Source: an uncultured Prevotella sp.
GTDB lineage: Bacteria > Bacteroidota > Bacteroidia > Bacteroidales > Bacteroidaceae
Reading direction: 5' to 3'
NCBI GenBank assembly: GCA_900540375.1
Contig: UQFS01000018.1
Location: forward strand, 4,656-68,655
DNA length: 64,000 bases
Part shown: positions 1 through 7,926 of the stretch, piece by piece
How the letters are laid out: each line of letters starts with the position of its first letter
How positions within the stretch are numbered: the first letter of the stretch is position 1
Notes under the pieces: generated by a model
What the model was told of the DNA's origin: nothing
The model's database searches: none
What the model saw: only the letters and a program-made list of their open reading frames with translations
Position numbers and translations under genes: made by a program

Positions 1-1055
1 TCTTCCTGGTGGATGTGGAGACAGGCGTAACAGACTGGGATGAGGATGTAGCCATGATCCTGCGCCGTGCCAAGCTGCCGGTCATCCTTGTGGCAAATAA
101 GGTTGACAATAGCGGCAACGCTTACGAGGCCGCTGAGTTCTATCGACTCGGATTGGGAGATCCCGTCTGCGTCAGTGCGGCCACGGGTGGCGGTACGGGT
201 GATCTGCTCGACTTGATACTGACCAAACTGCCAAACAATGTCGATGAAGCACCCGAGGAGAATATCCCGCGCTTCGCTGTCGTCGGTCGCCCTAATGCCG
301 GTAAGTCGAGCTTGATCAATGCCTTTATCGGTGAGGAGCGCAATATCGTCACAGATATCGCCGGTACCACGCGTGACAGCATCTATACACGTTATACCAA
401 ATTTGGCTTCGACTTCTATCTCGTCGACACCGCCGGCATACGCCGTAAGAATAAGGTAAGCGAAGACTTGGAGTTCTATAGCGTCATGCGCAGCATCCGT
501 GCTATCGAGAACAGTGATGTCTGTATCCTGATGATTGATGCCACACGAGGCATTGAGGCACAGGACATGAACATCTTCCAGTTGATACAAAAGAACAACA
601 AGAGCCTGGTCGTAGTGGTCAACAAGTGGGACTTGGTGGAGAACAAGAGTCAGAAGGCCATCGATACCTTCAAGAATGCCATTCACAACCGTATGGCTCC
701 CTTCGTTGATTTCCCCATCATCTTTGCTTCCGCACTGACCAAACAGCGTATCTTCAAGGTGTTGGAAACCGCTAAGCAAGTCTATCTCAACCGTGAGACA
801 CGCATTGGTACGACCAAGCTCAACGAGGTGATGCTGCCGATCATCGAGCAGACACCGCCACCTTCTACAAAGGGAAAGTATATCAAGATCAAGTATTGCT
901 CACAGCTGCCCAACACGCAGATACCCTCTTTCGTGTTCTATGCCAACCTCCCGCAATATATCAAGGAGCCCTATCGTCGTTTCCTGGAGAATAAGATCCG
1001 TGAGAACTGGTCGATGCATGGTTGTCCGATCAATGTGTTTATCCGTCAGAAGTAA
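1..1055 (+). CDS. der: Ribosome-assembly GTPase Der (EngA), 5'-truncated by the window edge
   Basis: The reading frame is open from base 3, so the start lies outside the window; the GTG at position 9 is an internal Val. Der carries two tandem GTPase domains and a KH-like C-terminal domain and acts in 50S subunit maturation. Visible here are the end of GTPase domain 1 (NKVD at about residue 31), a complete domain 2 with P-loop GRPNAGKSS, switch region GTTRD, DTAG and NKWD, and a basic C-terminal KH-like domain ending IRQK. The small lipoprotein gene downstream begins one base after the stop, so the two are probably cotranscribed. Family assignment is secure. Confidence 0.96.
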   Translation, partial: FLVDVETGVTDWDEDVAMILRRAKLPVILVANKVDNSGNAYEAAEFYRLGLGDPVCVSAATGGGTGDLLDLILTKLPNNVDEAPEENIPRFAVVGRPNAGKSSLINAFIGEERNIVTDIAGTTRDSIYTRYTKFGFDFYLVDTAGIRRKNKVSEDLEFYSVMRSIRAIENSDVCILMIDATRGIEAQDMNIFQLIQKNNKSLVVVVNKWDLVENKSQKAIDTFKNAIHNRMAPFVDFPIIFASALTKQRIFKVLETAKQVYLNRETRIGTTKLNEVMLPIIEQTPPPSTKGKYIKIKYCSQLPNTQIPSFVFYANLPQYIKEPYRRFLENKIRENWSMHGCPINVFIRQK

Positions 1056-1056
1056 G

Positions 1057-1455
1057 ATGCAGAGAATATGGCGATATGCGGCGTTGGCCGCTATCTTGTC
1101 CTTGCCTATGGCATGCAAGAAAGCTCCGACGCCCTCCGAGATAGCCGCACATGCTGCTAAGGGCTATTACGACCAGCTGTTGGCTGGGAAGTATGAGGAT
1201 TTTGTGGCTGGCACATACATGCCCTATAAGATTCCGGACAGCTATCGCAGACAATTGGTGGACAATGCCCGGATGTTTGTGGCGCAGCAGGAACAAGAGC
1301 ATCGTGGCATCAAGAAGGTGGAGATTCTCGATGCCAAGGCAGATACGCTCAGGCATGTGGCAAATGTGTATTTGATATTTGAATACGGAGACAGCACGCA
1401 CGAAGAAGTGTGCGTGCCGATGGTGGAGAAGAAAGGCGTATGGTATACGCGCTGA
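1057..1455 (+). CDS. Small lipoprotein, 132 aa, unknown function
   Basis: The start is the ATG directly after the der stop. The N-terminus has a basic residue, a short hydrophobic stretch and a lipobox ending PMAC at about residue 20, followed by KK, so export and lipidation are likely. The mature part is mixed alpha/beta, with helices containing GYYDQLLAGKY and strands ending in KKGVWYTR. That pattern resembles small DUF4878/NTF2-like lipoproteins common in Bacteroidales, but I cannot assign a family with certainty. It is translationally close to der and followed by a bidirectional terminator. Confidence 0.85.
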   Translation: MQRIWRYAALAAILSLPMACKKAPTPSEIAAHAAKGYYDQLLAGKYEDFVAGTYMPYKIPDSYRRQLVDNARMFVAQQEQEHRGIKKVEILDAKADTLRHVANVYLIFEYGDSTHEEVCVPMVEKKGVWYTR

Positions 1456-1490
1456 CGTTACCCGATCATATAGGAAAATATAAGAATGAT

Positions 1491-1526
1491 AAACGCTTCC
1501 TCTCATACCGGAGGGGAAGCGTTTTA
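1491..1526. terminator. Bidirectional rho-independent terminator
   Basis: A perfect 10-bp stem (1491-1500 with 1515-1524) is followed by a T run on the plus strand and preceded by A residues. It lies between the convergent lipoprotein and MlaF-type genes. Confidence 0.8.
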
Positions 1527-1538
1527 TGTTGCGGGTGT

Positions 1539-2309
1539 CTACGAATTCTCTTCTTGCATTTCCACTTTCTTCACTTTGCGGAACAGATCGCTGGCAAAGA
1601 CCAGGTCGTTGAGCTTCTTATTGGTGGAGTTGATGACTTGGTCATTGTCTCCCTGCCACTCCTTGTGTCCTTTGTAGATGAAGACGATGTTCTCGCCGAT
1701 GCCCATGACCGAGTTCATGTCATGGGTGTTGATGATCGTTGTCATCTGATAGTCTTTGGTAATCTCTGACAGTAGCTTGTCGATGACCAAAGAGGTCTTT
1801 GGGTCCAAGCCTGAGTTGGGTTCGTCGCAGAAGAGATACTTCGGGTTGAGCACGATGGCGCGCGCAATGGCCACACGCTTCTGCATGCCACCGGAGATCT
1901 CGTCAGGGTATTTGTTGCGGGCATCAAGAAGGTTGACACGCTCCAGGCACTCCTGTGCTCTTTTGGCACGCTCACGGGAGGTCATGTTGGAGAACATGTC
2001 CAAAGGAAACTGCACGTTCTCTTGTACAGTCAAAGAGTCGAAGAGGGCAGCTCCTTGGAAGATCATTCCCATCTCGCGCCGCATCAGCACTTTTTCTTTC
2101 TTCGTCATCGCCGTGAAGTCGCGCCCGTCGTAGAGGATTTGGCCTTGTGTCGGCTCAAGCAGTCCTACGATATTTTTCATCAGCACCGTCTTTCCGGAAC
2201 CACTCTGTCCGATGATGAGATTGGTCTTGCCCGTCTCAAAGACTGCGCTGATGTTGTCGAGAACGGTCTTGTCCTCAAAGCGTTTCGTTAGATTTTTGAC
2301 TTCTATCAT
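1539..2309 (-). CDS. mlaF: MlaF-type ABC transporter ATP-binding protein
   Basis: This 256-residue cytoplasmic ATPase has Walker A GQSGSGKT at about residues 34-41, signature SGGMQKR, Walker B YLFCDEP and a switch His in NTHD. SGGMQ together with FEDKTVLDNI is typical of the Mla (phospholipid trafficking) subgroup. It starts 3 bp after the MlaE-type permease stop, so the two form one operon. The MlaD-type substrate-binding gene usually found with them is not next to the pair here. The gene symbol is assigned by analogy with the family. Confidence 0.9.
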   Translation of the reverse strand: MIEVKNLTKRFEDKTVLDNISAVFETGKTNLIIGQSGSGKTVLMKNIVGLLEPTQGQILYDGRDFTAMTKKEKVLMRREMGMIFQGAALFDSLTVQENVQFPLDMFSNMTSRERAKRAQECLERVNLLDARNKYPDEISGGMQKRVAIARAIVLNPKYLFCDEPNSGLDPKTSLVIDKLLSEITKDYQMTTIINTHDMNSVMGIGENIVFIYKGHKEWQGDNDQVINSTNKKLNDLVFASDLFRKVKKVEMQEENS

Positions 2310-2312
2310 GGC

Positions 2313-3071
2313 TTAACTCAGTAATTGCGTAAGGAAGACGTCGGAGAAGAGGATGAGCACGCTGCTGCATACGACGGCATCGGTGGAGGCCTTGCCCACC
2401 TCGACAGAGCCTCCTTCTACCGTGTAGCCGAAATAAGACGACACGCTGGAGATGATGAAGGCGAAGAACAGGCTCTTGATAATACTCATCCACATAAACC
2501 AGGGATTGAAAGCGTGGTGCATGCCGGCGGTGAGATCGTCGGGCGACATCATGTGTCCGATGAATGCTGTGGCGTAAGCACCCATGATGCCCATGGCTGA
2601 AGAGAAGATCACCAAGAAGGGCATGATGGTAACCAGCCCGAGAATCTTCGGCAAGATCAGATAGTTGGCCGAGTTCACTCCCATGATATCCAGAGCGTCG
2701 ATTTGTTGTGTGACACGCATGGTGCCCAACTCTGAGGCAATGTTGGAACCTACTTTGCCGGAGAGGATCAGACACATGATGGAGGAGGAGAACTCCAGAA
2801 GCATGATCTCACGCGTGGTGTAGCCGGTTGTCCAATGCGGCATCCACGGGCTGGAGATGTTTACCTTCATCTGGATACAGATGACTGCACCGATGAAGAA
2901 ACTGATCAACAACACGATGACGATGGAGTCGACACCCAACTGGGACATCTCTTTTACATAGCGCTTCATAAACATGCGCATGCGTTCCGGACGTGCAAAG
3001 GTGTGCCCCATCAGGATGAGGTAACGTCCGAAAGTGGTGAGATAACGATGAAGCAACTTCAATAAAAGCAT
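2313..3071 (-). CDS. mlaE: MlaE-type ABC transporter permease
   Basis: This 252-residue inner-membrane protein has about five hydrophobic segments and the family features GKVGSNIASELGTMRV and EIDALDIMG-like text (here QIDALDIMGVN), which are hallmarks of MlaE permeases. It is the first gene of a two-gene operon with the ATPase. A TACTTTTG promoter box lies on the minus strand 24 bp upstream of the ATG. The predicted role is lipid transport between outer and inner membranes to maintain outer-membrane asymmetry. Confidence 0.92.
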   Translation of the reverse strand: MLLLKLLHRYLTTFGRYLILMGHTFARPERMRMFMKRYVKEMSQLGVDSIVIVLLISFFIGAVICIQMKVNISSPWMPHWTTGYTTREIMLLEFSSSIMCLILSGKVGSNIASELGTMRVTQQIDALDIMGVNSANYLILPKILGLVTIMPFLVIFSSAMGIMGAYATAFIGHMMSPDDLTAGMHHAFNPWFMWMSIIKSLFFAFIISSVSSYFGYTVEGGSVEVGKASTDAVVCSSVLILFSDVFLTQLLS

Positions 3072-3094
3072 GGGCTATAACCTATTTGATGATG

Positions 3095-3102
3095 CAAAAG
3101 TA
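3095..3102 (-). promoter_or_regulatory. Bacteroidetes -7 box for mlaE-mlaF
   Basis: TACTTTTG on the minus strand matches TAnnTTTG and sits 24 bp upstream of the permease ATG. No clear -33 TTTG was pinned down. Confidence 0.6.
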
Positions 3103-3176
3103 ACCAAAATCCCATAAAAAACTGCAATAAAAAGAAGAGTTTTTGCTTTTATCAATGTTATTAGGTGTTTTTTTAG

Positions 3177-3184
3177 TATTTTTG
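3177..3184 (+). promoter_or_regulatory. Bacteroidetes -7 box for lptB
   Basis: TATTTTTG matches TAnnTTTG and lies 17 bp upstream of the ATG, implying a very short 5' leader. Confidence 0.6.
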
Positions 3185-3201
3185 CATTCAAAACTATTAT
3201 C

Positions 3202-4173
3202 ATGGACGAAACATTACAAGTACCTGCACAGCAGGAGACGGAAGTTCAGCAACCATTGAAGACTGTCGAGGAAACAACGGCCGAAGAGGTTGCTCAGCCT
3301 GAGACACGCCCCGATGTGGAGCACATGACTCCCGAGGAAGTGGATAAGTTGCTCCTGAGCAAGTTGAAACATAAGGAGCTGCATGCTGAAGGTCTGGTCA
3401 AGCGCTATGGCAAACGTACTGTGGCAGATCATGTCACGTTTAATGTCAAACAGGGTGAGATCGTAGGATTGCTTGGACCTAACGGTGCGGGTAAGACGAC
3501 CTCTTTCTATATGACGACGGGATTGGTCGTGCCCAACGAAGGGCATGTCTTCATCGATGATAAGGAAATCACGAAGTATCCTGTCTATAAGCGCGCCCGC
3601 GCCGGTATCGGATACTTGCCGCAGGAGGCCAGTGTGTTCAGAAAGCTGAGCGTGGAAGACAATATCATGGCTGTGCTGGAGATGACGAAACTGTCACACC
3701 AGGAGCAACTCGACAAATTGGAAAGTTTGATCAACGAATTCAGACTCAATAAAGTGAGGAAAAACAGGGGTGACCGTCTCTCCGGAGGTGAGCGCCGACG
3801 TACAGAGATCGCCCGCTGTCTGGCTATCGACCCGAAGTTCATTATGCTCGATGAGCCTTTTGCCGGTGTTGACCCAATTGCCGTTGAAGACATCCAGCAT
3901 ATCGTGTGGCGATTGAAATACCGCAATATTGGCATTCTCATTACTGACCACAATGTGCAGGAGACCTTGTCCATCACCGACCGTGCCTATTTGCTCTTTG
4001 AGGGACGCATCCTCTTCCAAGGATTGCCCGAGGAATTGGCAGCTAACAAAGTCGTGAGAAAGAACTATCTGAGTGACAACTTTGTCTACCGCAAGTTCCA
4101 GTCCAATGAGGAGGACAGAGCCTTTGCCGCCCAATCCCGAAAGTCTTTGCTTGCAGAAGTTTATGGCGGATAG
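3202..4173 (+). CDS. lptB: LPS export ABC ATPase LptB with acidic N-terminal extension
   Basis: This 323-residue ATPase powers LPS extraction from the inner membrane with LptF/LptG. From about residue 63 it follows LptB closely: LVKRYGKRTV, Walker A GPNGAGKTT, Q-loop PQEASVFRKLSV, signature LSGGERRRTE, Walker B FIMLDEPFAGVDP and switch His in ITDHNV. Typical LptB is about 240 residues; this one has about 60 extra residues at the N-terminus, rich in Glu, Gln and Thr. The start is supported by the promoter box 17 bp upstream. The convergent membrane-lipid transporter next door also serves the outer membrane. Confidence 0.94.
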   Translation: MDETLQVPAQQETEVQQPLKTVEETTAEEVAQPETRPDVEHMTPEEVDKLLLSKLKHKELHAEGLVKRYGKRTVADHVTFNVKQGEIVGLLGPNGAGKTTSFYMTTGLVVPNEGHVFIDDKEITKYPVYKRARAGIGYLPQEASVFRKLSVEDNIMAVLEMTKLSHQEQLDKLESLINEFRLNKVRKNRGDRLSGGERRRTEIARCLAIDPKFIMLDEPFAGVDPIAVEDIQHIVWRLKYRNIGILITDHNVQETLSITDRAYLLFEGRILFQGLPEELAANKVVRKNYLSDNFVYRKFQSNEEDRAFAAQSRKSLLAEVYGG

Positions 4174-4233
4174 ATGATGGTTAAAAAAACAAATTTTTCC
4201 ATCTTAATATTAGGTAGATTGGTAAAATATGCG

Positions 4234-4241
4234 TAATTTTG
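4234..4241 (+). promoter_or_regulatory. Bacteroidetes -7 box for tig
   Basis: TAATTTTG matches TAnnTTTG, about 110 bp upstream of the trigger factor ATG, which leaves a leader of roughly 100 nt carrying a direct repeat. Confidence 0.6.
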
Positions 4242-4290
4242 CCGATCAATATGGCTTTTGTCGCTTGACGGGCGATAAGAGTCTGCCGTT

Positions 4291-4333
4291 TCCTTACGGA
4301 GATAAGTCACAAAATCCTTACGGAGATAAATCA
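4291..4333 (+). repeat. Short direct repeat in the tig leader
   Basis: Two 19-bp copies (4291-4309 and 4315-4333) beginning TCCTTACGGAGATAA differ at one base and are spaced 24 bp start to start. They lie just upstream of the tig ATG. Each contains CGGAGA, which could mimic a ribosome-binding site. Confidence 0.7.
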
Positions 4334-4352
4334 TAAACAATATAAACCAAAG

Positions 4353-5720
4353 ATGAAAGTTTCATTTGAAAATCCCGACAAGGTCAACGGACTGTTGACC
4401 ATCACTGTCGAAGAAGATGACTACAAAAACGATGTCGAGAAGGAGCTCAAGGAGTACCGCAAAAGAGCTAATATCCCCGGCTTCCGCCCTGGAAAGGCTC
4501 CTATGGGCATGATCAAGCGTCAGTTTGAGCCCGGCGCCAAGATGGATGCTATCAACAAGGTGCTCAACGATGAACTTCAGAAGTATATTGCTGACAATAA
4601 GATTCAGATGCTCGGTGAGCCTCTGGCCTCTGACAAGCAGGAGCCTCAGGATCTGGAGAAACCGGCTCCTTATACTTTCATGTTCGACATCGCCGTCGCT
4701 CCTGAGTTCAATATCGAGCTGAGCGACAAGGATACTGTCGACTATTACGAGATCACTGTTGACGATGCTCTTGTTGACAAGCAAGTGGATATGTTTGCCA
4801 ACCGTCTTGGCGGATACGTCGACGTCGAGGACTATCAGGAAAACGATATGCTCAAGGGTGATATCCGCGAGCTCGACGAGAATGGCAATACCAAGGAAGG
4901 TGGTCTGACCGTCGAGGGTGCTGTGCTGATGCCTAACTATCTGAAAAACGACGACCAGAGAAAACTCTTCGAGGGTGCTAAGAACGGTGATGTAATCACT
5001 TTCAATCCTTCTAAGGCATACGATGGCAATGAGGTGCAGATCTCTTCTCTGTTGAAGATCAAGAAGGATCAGGTTGCCAACTACAAGGGTGACTTCAGCT
5101 TCCAGGTGATTGGTATTCAGCGCTTCCAGAAGCACGCTGTGGATCAGGAACTCTTCGACCAGACCTTCGGAAAGGATGCTGTTAAGGACGAGAAGGAGTT
5201 CCGTGACAAGATCAGCGGGGGACTCAAGGAGCAACTCGTTCGCGACAGCGATTATAAGTTTCTGCTCGACGTCCGCAAGTATGCTGAGGACAAGATCGGT
5301 CAGCTGGCCTATCCCGATGCTCTTCTGAAGCGTGTCATGAAGCAGGGCAGCAAGGAGAAGGACGAGAAGAAGCTCAACGAGATGATCGACAAGAACTATG
5401 AGGCAAGTCTTAAGGAGCTCAACTGGAGTCTGATTCGCAACAAACTCTCTGAGCAGACTGGCATCAAGGTAGATGATGACGATGTCAAGGAGGCTGCCCG
5501 TGAGACTGCTCGTATCCAGTTCGCTCAGTATGGCATGAGTAACGTTCCTGAAGAGTACATCAACAACTACGCGGATGAGCTCCTCAAGAAGCGTGAGAAT
5601 GCACAGAGCTTTGTGGATCGTGCCATCGACGTGAAGCTCTCTGACGCTTTGAAGAAAGTCGTCAAACTGAACAAGAAAGAGGTCAGCCTTGATGATTTCA
5701 ACAAGATGATGGGCGAGTAA
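4353..5720 (+). CDS. tig: Trigger factor, ribosome-associated chaperone
   Basis: This 455-residue protein has the trigger factor order: an N-terminal ribosome-binding domain with the signature GFRPGKAPMGMI (family GFRxGKxP) at about residues 44-55, a central FKBP-like region and a long helical C-terminal chaperone domain. It should bind nascent chains at the ribosome exit tunnel. The central PPIase region is divergent, as is usual in Bacteroidetes. It lies immediately upstream of clpP-clpX, the classic tig-clpP-clpX order found in many bacteria, although clpP has its own promoter. Confidence 0.96.
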   Translation: MKVSFENPDKVNGLLTITVEEDDYKNDVEKELKEYRKRANIPGFRPGKAPMGMIKRQFEPGAKMDAINKVLNDELQKYIADNKIQMLGEPLASDKQEPQDLEKPAPYTFMFDIAVAPEFNIELSDKDTVDYYEITVDDALVDKQVDMFANRLGGYVDVEDYQENDMLKGDIRELDENGNTKEGGLTVEGAVLMPNYLKNDDQRKLFEGAKNGDVITFNPSKAYDGNEVQISSLLKIKKDQVANYKGDFSFQVIGIQRFQKHAVDQELFDQTFGKDAVKDEKEFRDKISGGLKEQLVRDSDYKFLLDVRKYAEDKIGQLAYPDALLKRVMKQGSKEKDEKKLNEMIDKNYEASLKELNWSLIRNKLSEQTGIKVDDDDVKEAARETARIQFAQYGMSNVPEEYINNYADELLKKRENAQSFVDRAIDVKLSDALKKVVKLNKKEVSLDDFNKMMGE

Positions 5721-5754
5721 AATAAGATTTTAATAAAAAATAATCTCTTGATTG

Positions 5755-5840
5755 AAGAGGTTACCAGCTTTTTTTATTATCTTTGTGTAATCAACACGAA
5801 GAATAGGTTTGAAACCGGTAAAAAGAGCTGATAACCTCTT
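5755..5840 (+). promoter_or_regulatory. clpP promoter framed by a 15-bp inverted repeat
   Basis: TATCTTTG at 5778-5785 matches the -7 consensus. The arms AAGAGGTTACCAGCT (5755-5769) and AGCTGATAACCTCTT (5826-5840) are inverted copies with one mismatch. One lies upstream of the -7 box and the other inside the predicted 5' leader. The left arm is followed by a T run. Confidence 0.55.
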
Positions 5841-5884
5841 TTCTCGTATTTGACTATTAACATTGAATATATTAAGGAAATCGA

Positions 5885-6553
5885 ATGAACAACGACTTTA
5901 GAAAATTTGCCACGGGACATTTAGGCATGAACGGGCTGGCCTTGGATGATGTGATCAAGGCGCAACAACAATATCTCAATCCGTATATCCTCGAAGAGCG
6001 TCAACTCAATGTCACGCAGATGGATGTCTTTTCGCGACTGATGATGGACCGCATCATCTTCTTGGGAACAGAGATCGACGACTATACGGCCAATACGCTT
6101 CAGGCTCAGTTGCTCTACCTCGACTCTGTTGACAATGGCAAGGATATCTCCATCTATGTCAACTCTCCCGGTGGTAGCGTGACAGCAGGACTGGGTATCT
6201 ACGACACCATGCAGTTCATCTCCAGCGATGTGGCAACGATCTGTACGGGTATGGCTGCCTCTATGGCCGCTGTGTTGCTTGTTTCCGGTACAGAAGGCAA
6301 GCGCTCTGCACTGCCTCATAGCCGTGTGATGATCCATCAGCCTCTGGGTGGTGTGCAAGGACAGGCTTCGGATATCGAGATCGAGGCCCGTGAGATCCAA
6401 AAGTTCAAGAAAGAACTCTATACCATCATCTCCAATCACTCTCACCAGCCTTACGAGAAGGTGTGGAAAGACAGTGACCGTAATTATTGGATGACCGCCG
6501 AGGAGGCTAAGGAGTATGGTATGATCGATGCGGTGTTAACAAGAAAGCAATAA
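5885..6553 (+). CDS. clpP: ATP-dependent Clp protease proteolytic subunit
   Basis: This 222-residue serine peptidase shows the ClpP catalytic residues: Ser in GMAASMAAVLL, His in RVMIHQPLGG, and a downstream Asp in the C-terminal third. The substrate-channel strand SPGGSVTAGLGIYDTM is also present. It forms the tetradecameric barrel that degrades proteins unfolded by ClpX, whose gene begins 28 bp downstream. The N-terminal region is about 20 residues longer than the E. coli enzyme, which may include a propeptide. Confidence 0.97.
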   Translation: MNNDFRKFATGHLGMNGLALDDVIKAQQQYLNPYILEERQLNVTQMDVFSRLMMDRIIFLGTEIDDYTANTLQAQLLYLDSVDNGKDISIYVNSPGGSVTAGLGIYDTMQFISSDVATICTGMAASMAAVLLVSGTEGKRSALPHSRVMIHQPLGGVQGQASDIEIEAREIQKFKKELYTIISNHSHQPYEKVWKDSDRNYWMTAEEAKEYGMIDAVLTRKQ

Positions 6554-6581
6554 TCTTAGTAGTCAGGAGGAATAAGAAAAC

Positions 6582-7832
6582 ATGCCGAAAAAAGTATGTA
6601 GCTTCTGTGGTCGTGACGAATCACAGGTAAAATTGCTCATCACAGGACTCAACGGTTATATCTGTGAGGATTGTGCTGTGCAGGCTTACAAGATAGTTAA
6701 GGATACCGGCGTACTCGGCAACGTGGACGAGGAGGCTAGCGCAAAGTCTAATGAGACTTTCCGCAAGAAAGCTCGTATCCCTAAGCCAAAAGAGATCAAG
6801 AAATATCTCGACGAGTATGTCATTGGACAAGACGAAGCCAAACGCTATCTGTCTGTGGCTGTGTATAATCACTACAAGCGTCTGCTCCAGCCGTCGGATG
6901 ATGATGGCGTGGAGATTGAGAAGAGCAATATTATCATGGTAGGCTCTACGGGTACGGGTAAGACTTTGTTGGCCCGCACCATTGCCAAGCTGCTCGATGT
7001 GCCTTTCACCATTGTCGATGCTACGGTGTTTACCGAGGCCGGTTACGTCGGTGAGGATGTGGAGAGCATTCTGAGCCGTCTGCTTCAGGTGGCCAACTAT
7101 GATGTGGCTGCTGCTGAGCGGGGTATCGTCTTCATCGATGAGATTGACAAGATTGCTCGCAAAGGCGACAACCCCAGCATCACACGTGATGTCAGTGGCG
7201 AGGGTGTGCAGCAGAGCTTGCTGAAGCTCTTGGAAGGAACTATGGTCAACGTACCTCCAAAGGGTGGACGTAAGCATCCTGATCAGGACTATGTGCATGT
7301 CAACACCAAGAACATTCTATTTGTCTGTGGTGGTGCCTTCGACGGCATTGAGCGCAAGGTCGCTCAGCGACTCAACACGCATACGGTAGGATACAATTCT
7401 GTACAGAACGCCCGCCATATCGACCGCGACGATCTGATGAAGTATATCCTTCCACAGGACTTAAAGTCGTTTGGCTTGATACCAGAGTTGATCGGTCGTC
7501 TGCCGGTACTGACCTATCTCAATCCTTTGGATCGTGATGCTCTGCGTCGTATCTTGGTAGAACCGAAGAACTCTATTGTCAAGCAGTATATCAAACTGTT
7601 TGAGATGGATCACATCACGCTGACCTTCACAGAGGAAGCTCTTGACTTCATCGTGAACAAGGCCGTGGAGTATAAGCTTGGTGCCCGTGGCTTGCGTTCT
7701 ATCGTTGAAGAGGTGATGATGGATGCAATGTTTGACGTACCGTCAAGACGCATCAAGAAGTTCGAGGTGACGCTTGACTATGCCAAACAACAATTGGATA
7801 AGGCTCATCTGCAGCGGCTCGAATCGGCTTAA
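6582..7832 (+). CDS. clpX: Clp protease ATPase subunit ClpX
   Basis: This 416-residue AAA+ unfoldase begins with a zinc-binding domain (CSFC at residues 5-8 and CEDC near residue 28). The AAA+ core follows, with Walker A GSTGTGKT, Walker B FIDEIDK and the pore loop GYVGEDVE. A LGARGLRSIVEE sensor-2 segment lies near the C-terminus. It recognises tagged or misfolded substrates and feeds them to ClpP, encoded just upstream in the same operon. Confidence 0.97.
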   Translation: MPKKVCSFCGRDESQVKLLITGLNGYICEDCAVQAYKIVKDTGVLGNVDEEASAKSNETFRKKARIPKPKEIKKYLDEYVIGQDEAKRYLSVAVYNHYKRLLQPSDDDGVEIEKSNIIMVGSTGTGKTLLARTIAKLLDVPFTIVDATVFTEAGYVGEDVESILSRLLQVANYDVAAAERGIVFIDEIDKIARKGDNPSITRDVSGEGVQQSLLKLLEGTMVNVPPKGGRKHPDQDYVHVNTKNILFVCGGAFDGIERKVAQRLNTHTVGYNSVQNARHIDRDDLMKYILPQDLKSFGLIPELIGRLPVLTYLNPLDRDALRRILVEPKNSIVKQYIKLFEMDHITLTFTEEALDFIVNKAVEYKLGARGLRSIVEEVMMDAMFDVPSRRIKKFEVTLDYAKQQLDKAHLQRLESA

Positions 7833-7926
7833 CCGGCTTGCAGAGGCGTAGAAAATAATGGTAGAGACCGTGGATGCGGCTCTCTGCATATCCCATTATG
7901 AAAAAGAATCATCTAAGGAGCATGCA

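Noticed and set aside
4362..5234. 290-codon frame antisense to tig
   Set aside because: Leu/Val-rich mirror of Lys/Glu/Asp codons in trigger factor; no start site or domain.
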